DNA of 64,000 nt from Mucilaginibacter sp. UR6-1 (GTDB lineage Bacteria; Bacteroidota; Bacteroidia; Sphingobacteriales; Sphingobacteriaceae). Where the stretch lies: NCBI RefSeq assembly GCF_020880975.1, contig NZ_JAJIWP010000003.1:868001-932000 (forward strand), in the 5' to 3' direction. The translations under genes were made by a program, and so were the position numbers. Below are positions 58,047 to 64,000 of the stretch, piece after piece (positions within the stretch are counted from its first letter, which is position 1; every line of letters begins with the position of its first letter). The notes under the pieces were generated by a model. That model did no database searches and was not told the origin of the DNA. It saw only the letters and a program-made list of their open reading frames with translations.

Positions 58047-59951
58047 TTATTTTGCTTGAGGCTTAACAACCAGTACCGGAACCTTTACCAGGTGCCTTAC
58101 TGCATTTACAGTAGTGCCGAAGATCAGATCCTTCAAAACCCGGTGCCCGTGCGACCCCATCACCATAAAATCAATACCCTGATCGTTCACAATTTTAGCG
58201 ATAGCCTTTGCCGGGATGCCGTAACCAATTTGGCCATGGGCATCATATCCCAAATTTTTAAGGTCATCAACATACATATCCAGGTTTTTAACATCGCTTT
58301 GTGTTTCGCGGTCCATTACCTCGGTTTCGTGGTAGCGTGCGGCAGCGGTTTCAACCACGTGTATCAAGGTATATGTTGCATCCTTGCCGCCCTGCATAAT
58401 AGCATGGCGGATAGAGTCGCGATCATTAGCGCTAAAATCAATGGTAACGGCAATATTTTTATAAAGTATCGGGCTGATGTCACCAATGGATGTAGCCTCA
58501 CCATGCGGTACTCGGGAGGGCCTTTCTTTCAGCTTAAATAATAACGGCCTAATAAAAATATAAAGCATTAATACCCCAACACCTAATATCAACGGTATTA
58601 CGATGGCATAGATCTCTAACCTCGCACCTGGATAGCCATTGATCCAATCTTTTATCTGGTCGATCACCAATTTTACATTTAGGCCAACTATCAGTACAGC
58701 GCTTATCCATGCACCTGTTTTAGCGATTGGGCCGATAGCGAAGCCGTGCATCTTAGTCTTGTCAGACGTAAAGTGTATGAGCGGTATAATGGCGAAGCCT
58801 AATTGCAGGCTTAACACTACCTGGCTTAATATCAGCAGGTCACTCAAAGCATCTTCACCAAAATATAATATGGTAAACACCGCCGGTAAAATGGCTAACA
58901 GGCGGGTAAGCAGGCGGCGCATCCAGGGGGCAATACGCAGGTTAATGTGCCCCTCCATAATAATTTGCCCTGCCAGGGTGCCCGTAACGGTAGAGCTTTG
59001 TCCGGATGCTATTAACGCTACCGCGAACAGCACCGGGGCTATCTTACCAAAAATATTTTCCAGTAACTTGTAGGCATCCTGTATTTCGGCTACTTCAAAA
59101 TAACCGTTTTTGAAAAAGGCCCCGGCGGCAAGTATCAGTATAGCGGCATTTACCAAAAAGGCAAGGTTAAGCGCAATCACTGTATCAAACATGTTGAACT
59201 TCAGCGAAGCTTTGATGCCCTCTTTGGTACGGTTGATTTTACGGGTTTGCACCAGAGACGAATGCAGGTACAAATTATGCGGCATCACCGTAGCGCCAAT
59301 AATACCAATAGCTATATAAAGCATTTTTTGGCTTACCGCATCGTTTTTAAACAGGTTGTTGGGGATAAAACCTTTGGCTATCTCTACCACATCCGGCTTA
59401 ACGATGAACATCTCAGTTAAAAAAGCGATGCCAATAACGGAGATCATGGATACTATAAAGGCTTCGAGTTTGCGCATGCCTTTGTTCATTAAAAACAGCA
59501 ACAATACGGTATCGGTAATGGTGAGTATCACACCCCATATCATGGGCAGATCAAACAGCAGGTTAAGGCCGATGGCCATACCGATGATCTCGGCCAGATC
59601 GCAGGCTATAATAGCTATTTGGGCGAGGATATACAGGCAAAAGTTTACAAAGCGGGGGTAGGCGTTTTTTGATGCCTGTGCCAGATCAAGCCCCCGAACT
59701 ATGCCCAAACGCGCGCTTAATGATTGCAGCAGGAGGGCGATAAGGTTTGAGGCCAGCAGTACCCATATCAGCCGGTAACCAAAGGCGCTGCCGCCGGCAA
59801 TATCGGTAGCCCAGTTGCCGGGGTCCATATAGCCCACGCTTACCAGGTAGGCAGGACCTAAAAACGCGAATATCTTTCGCCAGCCTGTGCGATGTTCAGT
59901 ATTTACCGTTCCGTGTACATTGCTTAATGATTCGCTATGCCTGGCATCCAT
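58047..59951 (-). CDS. mntH: Nramp-family Mn2+/divalent metal importer fused to a universal stress (Usp) domain
   Basis: 634 residues. Residues 25-465 are a proton-coupled Nramp transporter of eleven helices: SVGYMDPGNWATDIAGG carries the metal-binding DPGN motif and IIGATVMPHNLYLHSSL carries the MPH motif, both intact. Residues 488-634 form a Usp domain (NIAVTIDFSANDRDSIRHAI, FMVMGSHGHRVLKDLIFGTTVNAVRH, LVKVPVLVVKP) with the G-x2-G-x9-G ATP-binding pattern. Fused Nramp-Usp proteins are known in Bacteroidota and Actinobacteria; the Usp part may gate transport by adenine nucleotides. Divergent from an AsnC-type gene, with an MntR-like palindrome between. Confidence 0.92.
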   Translation of the reverse strand: MDARHSESLSNVHGTVNTEHRTGWRKIFAFLGPAYLVSVGYMDPGNWATDIAGGSAFGYRLIWVLLASNLIALLLQSLSARLGIVRGLDLAQASKNAYPRFVNFCLYILAQIAIIACDLAEIIGMAIGLNLLFDLPMIWGVILTITDTVLLLFLMNKGMRKLEAFIVSMISVIGIAFLTEMFIVKPDVVEIAKGFIPNNLFKNDAVSQKMLYIAIGIIGATVMPHNLYLHSSLVQTRKINRTKEGIKASLKFNMFDTVIALNLAFLVNAAILILAAGAFFKNGYFEVAEIQDAYKLLENIFGKIAPVLFAVALIASGQSSTVTGTLAGQIIMEGHINLRIAPWMRRLLTRLLAILPAVFTILYFGEDALSDLLILSQVVLSLQLGFAIIPLIHFTSDKTKMHGFAIGPIAKTGAWISAVLIVGLNVKLVIDQIKDWINGYPGARLEIYAIVIPLILGVGVLMLYIFIRPLLFKLKERPSRVPHGEATSIGDISPILYKNIAVTIDFSANDRDSIRHAIMQGGKDATYTLIHVVETAAARYHETEVMDRETQSDVKNLDMYVDDLKNLGYDAHGQIGYGIPAKAIAKIVNDQGIDFMVMGSHGHRVLKDLIFGTTVNAVRHLVKVPVLVVKPQAK

Positions 59952-60151
59952 AATTATATTTTGTGGCTCCCGTATCTTTTTTGCCTTTGCTAACGTTAAA
60001 CAAAAGCAGATGTTTTTAAAAAGTATATTTTCTCAAATCTAATAAAAAAAATTAGATAAGACTAATAACCGGTTAAAATATACTTTTGAATGACTGCGCT
60101 TTATAAAAATATTATTTTGCTAATATTTTTATAGTATATATTTGTACCACC
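59952..60151. promoter_or_regulatory. Divergent mntH / asnC control region with nested palindromes
   Basis: Four symmetric elements: AAAAGTATATTTT (60019-60031) with AAAATATACTTTT (60075-60087), perfect 13-bp arms; ATCTAAT (60037-60043) with ATTAGAT (60051-60057); ATTAG-ATAAGA-CTAAT (60051-60066), an MntR-like half-site pair; and a 13-bp pair at 60102-60114 and 60121-60133 (ATAAAAATATTA core). CAAATCTA (60034-60041) is a minus-strand -7 box for mntH. Confidence 0.6.
60116..60144 (+). promoter_or_regulatory. Candidate promoter of the AsnC/Lrp gene
   Basis: TTTG (60116-60119), 17-base spacer, TATATTTG (60137-60144). The box ends 7 bases before the ATG at 60152, so the mRNA would be leaderless. 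A 13-bp palindrome (60102-60133) straddles the -33 element. Confidence 0.55.
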
Positions 60152-60622
60152 ATGGCTGCCGAATTAGATAAAATAGATCTACAGATATTAAAAATTTTAC
60201 AGGAGAACGGAAGGATAACCAACCTTCAGCTCTCGAACGAGATAGGGCTTTCGCCTGCGCCTACTTTAGAGCGTGTGCGCAAGCTTGAAAATTCTGAATA
60301 CATAAAAAGCTACCATGCCCTGGTAGATGAGGAAAAGCTTGGCCTTGGCATAAAAACCTTTATACAGGTATCGCTCGATTTTCATAAGAGCAATACCATC
60401 CAGGTGTTTTTGGAGGAGATAAAGAATATAAAAGAGGTAACTGAATGCCACCACGTAACCGGCCAGTGCGATTTTTTACTAAAGGTTTACGTGCGCGACA
60501 TTAAATCGTACGAGCGCCTGATCATGGACAAGATAAGCCGCATTGGTGTGGTAAAAACATTCCATACCATGATGATCATGTCAACCAATAAAAAGGAACC
60601 GATTATCCCGTTAGAGTATTAG
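60152..60622 (+). CDS. Lrp/AsnC-family transcriptional regulator
   Basis: 156 residues. N-terminal helix-turn-helix (LDKIDLQILKILQENGRITN; LSNEIGLSPAPTLERVRKLE), then the RAM ligand domain (VDEEKLGLGIKTFIQVSLDF; VTECHHVTGQCDFLLKVYVRD; SRIGVVKTFHTMMIM). Members feel an amino acid and regulate feast-famine genes. It is divergent from the Nramp-Usp gene, and a perfect palindrome covers its promoter, pointing to autoregulation. Effector unknown. Confidence 0.95.
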   Translation: MAAELDKIDLQILKILQENGRITNLQLSNEIGLSPAPTLERVRKLENSEYIKSYHALVDEEKLGLGIKTFIQVSLDFHKSNTIQVFLEEIKNIKEVTECHHVTGQCDFLLKVYVRDIKSYERLIMDKISRIGVVKTFHTMMIMSTNKKEPIIPLEY

Positions 60623-60896
60623 CTGTTTAGTAAGCAGTAAGATATATATTATCTGTTTAATAATTTACAATGAGATTGTGCTGCATTTTTAGGCGGAAGT
60701 AAGATTAGCGGCTTATGATTAACCTAAAATATTAACTTTAGGGGAGAATATAAATTTGACTATATGTAAATAATTAACCACCTGTAGGTGAAGTAAAATG
60801 TGAAAAAAAGTAGATTGATGGTATTTGAGGCGATTCAATATTACCATCATACAGACCGATTTTCAACTAAAAAATAGTACTGAGTTTAGTATTGCT
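60623..60896. other. Non-coding A/T-rich stretch with several small hairpins
   Basis: No reading frame. Short perfect hairpins: CCTAAA (60723-60728) with TTTAGG (60737-60742); CACC-TGTA-GGTG (60779-60790); TGATGGTA (60816-60823) with TACCATCA (60842-60849). Perhaps the upstream part of the structured RNA that follows. Confidence 0.4.
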
Positions 60897-61049
60897 GCTA
60901 CGAATTACGACCTCAAAGCACCAGACAATACAAAGCATCGAGTACGCCAACAATGGCGTGGCTTTGTCTTTGTGTCTGGTAGGGCGTCGTAACCCTGTAG
61001 CGGCTGAAGATATATAGTCCACGCCATATTTTTTGCTACAAATTACGAC
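60897..61049 (+). ncRNA. Candidate structured leader RNA with two mutually exclusive folds
   Basis: A long imperfect hairpin: GCTAC (60897-60901) with GTAGC (60997-61001); TTACGAC (60905-60911) with GTCGTAA (60986-60992); ACCAGACA (60920-60927) with TGTCTGGT (60973-60980); ACAAAGC (60930-60936) with GCTTTGT (60961-60967); ACGCCA (60944-60949) with TGGCGT (60954-60959). Two competing partners lie downstream: GCTACAAATTACGAC (61035-61049), a near copy of the first arm, can pair with 60986-61001; and CCACGCCAT (61019-61027) pairs over 9 bases with ATGGCGTGG (60953-60961). The second ends 6 bases before the start codon of a small gene, so the switch could hide or expose it. Mechanism is inference; a mobile-element remnant is the alternative. 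Confidence 0.5.
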
Positions 61050-61055
61050 AACATA

Positions 61056-61211
61056 ATGAAAAAACTAAGGTGTTATTTAGGCTGGCATAGCTGGCTTTAT
61101 AACGATGATGGCAATTACAGGCGATGTAGAAATTGCCCACATAGAGAAAGATTAAAAATAACGGATCAATCCGGCGGATGGGGGACTAACTGGTATTGGG
61201 AAAAGTATTAA
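61056..61211 (+). CDS. 51-residue zinc-ribbon-like small protein
   Basis: Begins MKKLRCYLGWHSWLYNDDGN and ends NWYWEKY. Potential metal ligands Cys6, His11, Cys24, Cys27 and His29 (RRCRNCPHRERL) give a C-x4-H-x12-C-x2-C pattern. There are five Trp in 51 residues, an unusual content. The layout recalls short DUF1660-like proteins (MK-x2-C, GHxW, CxxC), often phage-associated; this resemblance is from memory and unsure. It is flanked by a structured leader and a perfect terminator that overlaps its stop codon, both of which argue that it is a real transcription unit. Function unknown. Confidence 0.6.
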   Translation: MKKLRCYLGWHSWLYNDDGNYRRCRNCPHRERLKITDQSGGWGTNWYWEKY

Positions 61212-61248
61212 AATAGAAAAGCGGATAAACTCCGCTTTTCTATTTTAA
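61208..61248. terminator. Perfect 18-bp terminator hairpin after the small protein
   Basis: Arms at 61208-61225 and 61231-61248 are exact reverse complements (core AGAAAAGCGGA / TCCGCTTTTCT), loop TAAAC, with A/T-rich flanks. It overlaps the stop codon of the 51-residue gene and lies 21 bases from the stop of the converging cutC, so it serves both. Confidence 0.9.
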
Positions 61249-61268
61249 TATTTGCATATCAAGCCAAA

Positions 61269-62018
61269 TTATGATTGTTCATTCGCCGCCTTTAAAATGG
61301 CTTTTACCCGGTCAGCATTAGTAACTATTACGCTGTATTCGTCCACATCGGCGCCGCCCATCAATATATGGTCATTACGGTAAAGCATATTGCTGCCAAC
61401 TCTTGATTTGGCGGTTGAGTGCACTTCTTTAGCGCCTGTAAAGCGCACAATGTCGTAAACGTTATTTTCGTCGACCCCGCAGCCGGGCATAATGCTGATA
61501 CGCCCTGCTGATTGCTGTACAAGGCTGGCCAATACACTCGCGCCCTCAATAGCGGTGGTTTTACCACCCGAGGTAAGTACACGTTCGCAGCCTATCTCAA
61601 TAATATCCTCTAAGGCCTGGTGTATATCGGCGGCCATATCAATAGCGCGATGAAAGGTTACACCCAAGCCCCATTGTTTGGCAATATCCACAAGCTCTTT
61701 ACAGCGGGGTTTATCCACATGTCCTTCAGGTGTAAGCATCCCGATCACCACACCATCGCATCCTGCCTCAATGCAGTACCGTATGTCGGCTTTCATGATC
61801 TCAAATTCCAGGTCATTATACAAAAAATCGCCCCCACGCGGACGTATCAATACATATATTTTAATATGGAGCAATTTGCGGGCAAGCAATATTTGCCCGG
61901 CTGACGGCGTGGTACCGCCATCGCTTAAATTATCGCACAGTTCAACACGTACAGCGCCGCCTTCCTGCGCCGCCACTGCTGATACGGTGGAGTTGGCACA
62001 AACTTCAAGTGATATCAT
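61269..62018 (-). CDS. cutC: CutC family protein
   Basis: 249 residues, TIM-barrel fold. Opening LEVCANSTVSAVAAQEGGAVRVELCDNLSDGGTTPS is the CutC signature (residues 4-40), and IRPRGGDFLYNDLE, VTFHRAIDM and RVLTSGG are the other conserved blocks. Historically linked to copper tolerance, but direct copper function is doubtful in many bacteria. Conserved Cys7 and Cys28 are in place. It starts 38 bases after the glycosylasparaginase stop on the same strand, a pairing seen often in Bacteroidota, which would suit a sugar-related role better than metal handling. Confidence 0.92.
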   Translation of the reverse strand: MISLEVCANSTVSAVAAQEGGAVRVELCDNLSDGGTTPSAGQILLARKLLHIKIYVLIRPRGGDFLYNDLEFEIMKADIRYCIEAGCDGVVIGMLTPEGHVDKPRCKELVDIAKQWGLGVTFHRAIDMAADIHQALEDIIEIGCERVLTSGGKTTAIEGASVLASLVQQSAGRISIMPGCGVDENNVYDIVRFTGAKEVHSTAKSRVGSNMLYRNDHILMGGADVDEYSVIVTNADRVKAILKAANEQS

Positions 62019-62055
62019 TCAGGGTTTATAATGATCTAATATAACAATAAAAATA

Positions 62056-63072
62056 TCACTTGTTATTGGTGTTTTTATAGTAAAACTTCCCTTTTATTAA
62101 GCGGTCTTGCTTCTCATTGTCGCAAACGGCATAGCTAAAGCCATCCTGCAGGGCAAAAGCGCCGTATTCGCCTTTTTTGTTGATGGCCAAAAAGCCTACC
62201 TGTATTTGCTTGGCGGTATCGGGTTTCTTTTTTACAATGCGCATAACGGCCTCTTTGCAAGCCGCCTCGGGCGAGTAGCCCTGGCGCATAAGTTCAACCA
62301 CTAAAAAGCTGCCCACGTTGCGGATCACTTCTTCGCCAACACCGGTTGAGGTAGCGCCGCCAACCTCGTTATCTACATAAAGCCCGGCGCCAATAATAGG
62401 GCTGTCGCCTACACGGCCATGCATTTTAAAGGCCATGCCGCTGGTTGTACACGCGCCTGATATATTGCCTTTGGCATCAATAGCCAGCATACCAATGGTA
62501 TCGTGGTTATACTGGTTGCCAGGTTTTTGGCTGTTTTCAATATTCATTACCGGCTTGTATTGTTTGGTTTCAAGCCATTTCTTCCATTCTTTTTCTGATT
62601 CCGGGGTAAGCAGTTTTTCCCGTTTAAGGCCCTGCTCAACCGCGAATTGGGTTGCACCTTCGCCAACCAGCATTACGTGCGGGGTTTTTTCCATCACCAT
62701 GCGGGCAACTTCTATGGGGTGCGCTATGTACTCCATGGCTGCTACGGCTCCGCAATTGCCTTTTTCATCCATTATACAGGCATCAAGGGTTACATGGCCG
62801 TCGCGGTCGGGGTATCCGGCACGGCCAACAGTATGGTTGGTTAAATCCGCTTCGGGTATTTTTACGCCGGCTTCAACAGCGTCAAGGGCTCGCCCGCCCT
62901 TGCCTAAAATTGTCCATGCTTCCTTATTGGCGGCAATACCAAAATCCCAGGTAGATATTACTACGGGCAATTTTGGCGCAACAAGGCTTAATGGTTTAGC
63001 AAAACTTGTTGATATTGAGGCGCAAGCGGCACTTGCTGATGATAGTTTAATAAAATTTCGGCGGGATATCAT
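62056..63072 (-). CDS. N4-(beta-N-acetylglucosaminyl)-L-asparaginase (glycosylasparaginase), Tat-exported
   Basis: 338-residue N-terminal nucleophile hydrolase that splits the GlcNAc-Asn bond of N-glycans. The signal MISRRNFIKLSSASAACASI contains a twin-arginine motif (SRRNFIKL). Self-cleavage should occur before the catalytic Thr192 (HDTIGMLAIDA), the family site. The alpha subunit has ISTWDFGIAANKEAW, and the beta part contains GRVGDSPIIGAGLYVDNEVGGATSTGVGEE (residues 218-247), with the substrate-binding Arg and Asp. It precedes cutC on the same strand. Together with GH92 and GH20 it fits full N-glycan degradation. Confidence 0.92.
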   Translation of the reverse strand: MISRRNFIKLSSASAACASISTSFAKPLSLVAPKLPVVISTWDFGIAANKEAWTILGKGGRALDAVEAGVKIPEADLTNHTVGRAGYPDRDGHVTLDACIMDEKGNCGAVAAMEYIAHPIEVARMVMEKTPHVMLVGEGATQFAVEQGLKREKLLTPESEKEWKKWLETKQYKPVMNIENSQKPGNQYNHDTIGMLAIDAKGNISGACTTSGMAFKMHGRVGDSPIIGAGLYVDNEVGGATSTGVGEEVIRNVGSFLVVELMRQGYSPEAACKEAVMRIVKKKPDTAKQIQVGFLAINKKGEYGAFALQDGFSYAVCDNEKQDRLIKGKFYYKNTNNK

Positions 63073-63208
63073 GGCGGAATATAGCTAAATATGTTAGTGC
63101 AAACAAAACCTGCATAAAATGTAAGTGATTTTTTACGCTGCGGGCTGTTGGTAAAAAGCGCAGGCGGATGATACAAAGCACAGGCCTTTTTTATTTAATT
63201 TCGGTGCG

Positions 63209-64000
63209 ATGAACCGTATCGACCGCATATCAGCCATATTGATCCAGTTACAATCGCGCAGGGTAGTAAAAGCTGCCGATATTGCCGAGCGTTTCGGTAT
63301 CAGCCTGCGTACGGTTTACCGCGATGTTAAAACCCTTGAAGAAGCGGGCGTACCTTTGATGGGCGAGGCCGGGGTGGGTTACTCCATTATGGATGGTTAC
63401 CGCCTGCCCCCGGTGATGTTTACCCGCGAGGAAGCAACGGCCTTTTTAACGGCCGAGAAGTTTATCGAAAAGCTTACCGACAATTCTACCACCAGCTATC
63501 ACCGCTCGGCGATGGACAAGATACGCGCCATACTGCGCACTGCCGAAAAAAATACGCTGGAAGATTTAGACGGGAGTATAGCTGTAGTAAAAAGCCGCAG
63601 CCAGCTTGGTGCAGATAACCAGGATCACATCCAAACCATTTTAAGCGCGATTGCTAAAAAGCGGGTGCTGGCACTCAATTATTTTGCTATGCACAGCCAG
63701 CAGCAAACCAGCCGCATGGTGGAGCCGGTGGGTATTTATTATCTTGAAAGTTACTGGCACCTGATAGCCTATTGCCGAATGCGTAATGATTACCGCGATT
63801 TCAGGCTCGATCGTATAAAGGGTATCAGCATTACTGATGATGTTTTTTCGGGCCAGCACCCGGCATTAAAGGATTATATTGACCAAACCGCCCGCGAGCA
63901 TAAGCTGGAAACGGTTATTATGCGCATACAGAAAAACGTATATCAATATCTTACCAATCAAAAATACTATAATGGTTTCGTGTCCGAAAAGTTGGATGGA
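63209..64000 (+). CDS. WYL-domain helix-turn-helix regulator, 3' end cut off
   Basis: The frame stays open from the ATG at 63209 to the right edge (264 codons). N-terminal HTH_11 (VVKAADIAERFGISLRTVYRDVKTLEEAGVPL), then a linker GYRLPPVMFTREEATAFLTAEKFIEK and the start of the WYL domain (LALNYFAMHSQQQTSRMVEPVGIYYLESYWHLIAYCRMRNDYRDFRLDRIKGI, residues about 152-205, in pieces). It belongs to the YafY/PafC type; some control defence or DNA-damage genes, but most respond to unknown ligands. The preceding TAATTTCG (63196-63203) is a weak -7 box. Divergent from the glycosylasparaginase gene. Confidence 0.9.
   Translation, partial: MNRIDRISAILIQLQSRRVVKAADIAERFGISLRTVYRDVKTLEEAGVPLMGEAGVGYSIMDGYRLPPVMFTREEATAFLTAEKFIEKLTDNSTTSYHRSAMDKIRAILRTAEKNTLEDLDGSIAVVKSRSQLGADNQDHIQTILSAIAKKRVLALNYFAMHSQQQTSRMVEPVGIYYLESYWHLIAYCRMRNDYRDFRLDRIKGISITDDVFSGQHPALKDYIDQTAREHKLETVIMRIQKNVYQYLTNQKYYNGFVSEKLDG

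Noticed and set aside
58019..58069. Longer start for smpB
   Set aside because: It would overlap the 3' end of mntH by 23 bases and precede the conserved SmpB beginning.
60623..60896. Possible gene in the gap after asnC
   Set aside because: Only A/T-rich DNA with small hairpins; no frame over 30 codons with a sensible start.
60897..61049. Small transposon (MITE) with 15-base direct repeats at its ends
   Set aside because: The direct copies are possible, but their placement next to the start codon and the coordinated alternative pairings fit an RNA switch better; kept as the rival reading, not as a feature.
1..64000. tRNA, rRNA, tmRNA or RNase P RNA genes
   Set aside because: No cloverleaf with conserved arms or other familiar RNA core was recognised on either strand by eye.

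Overview
The window looks like a chromosomal segment of a Bacteroidota member of the Sphingobacteriaceae type (Mucilaginibacter or Pedobacter-like). This is inference from gene content: a SusC/SusD pair, many exported glycoside hydrolases, a type IX secretion C-terminal domain, TAnnTTTG promoter boxes, and almost no Shine-Dalgarno sequences. No tRNA, rRNA, CRISPR array, prophage or intact insertion sequence was seen.

Layout. 1-956: tail of a PAS / histidine-kinase-like protein cut by the window edge. 1104-8280: SusC-SusD pair followed by a GH92 mannosidase-like enzyme. 8437-15582: a GlcNAc locus with exported GH20 hexosaminidase and GlcNAc kinase on the minus strand, and a ROK regulator and a NagB/PIG-L fusion on the plus strand, divergent around a 351-base control region. 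16070-23796: a heavy-metal RND efflux operon (czcCBA type) behind a response regulator and sensor kinase. 23971-31835: housekeeping and stress genes (SRPBCC, DinB, HAD, Atu4866-type, two SDRs, AraC, exported superoxide dismutase, AI-2E family, truncated globin). 31928-42951: a carbohydrate locus with GH31, GH97, a DUF4965 protein and a GH127-like enzyme, then a FucP-family transporter and an AraR/NrtR-like regulator; it has no SusC/SusD of its own. 43012-46521: a giant IgGFc-binding/PKD protein with a gliding-motility C-terminal domain. 46524-58018: a core block of rpoN, mscL, rpmH-rnpA-yidD-tsaB, two uncharacterised envelope proteins, DUF423, priA, a small lipoprotein, pcm and smpB. 58047-64000: an Nramp-Usp fusion divergent from an AsnC/Lrp regulator, a structured region leading into an unlisted 51-residue protein, cutC, a Tat-exported glycosylasparaginase and a WYL regulator running off the right edge.

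How the genes work together. GH92, GH20, GlcNAc kinase, NagB/PIG-L and glycosylasparaginase are steps one expects for breakdown of N-glycans or related GlcNAc-containing glycans. The second carbohydrate block is more likely aimed at arabinose- and galactose-containing plant polysaccharides.

The most unusual items are: (a) the 60897-61049 region, where two arms of a long hairpin each have a second possible partner just before the start codon of the small zinc-ribbon-like protein, giving two mutually exclusive folds; (b) a modular repeat mosaic that fills convergent gene junctions in the same order at two loci; (c) several palindromic control sites (ROK, AraR, Nramp/AsnC, response regulator leader); and (d) apparently leaderless promoters for three genes. 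All functional calls are from reading the sequence; no database search was run.
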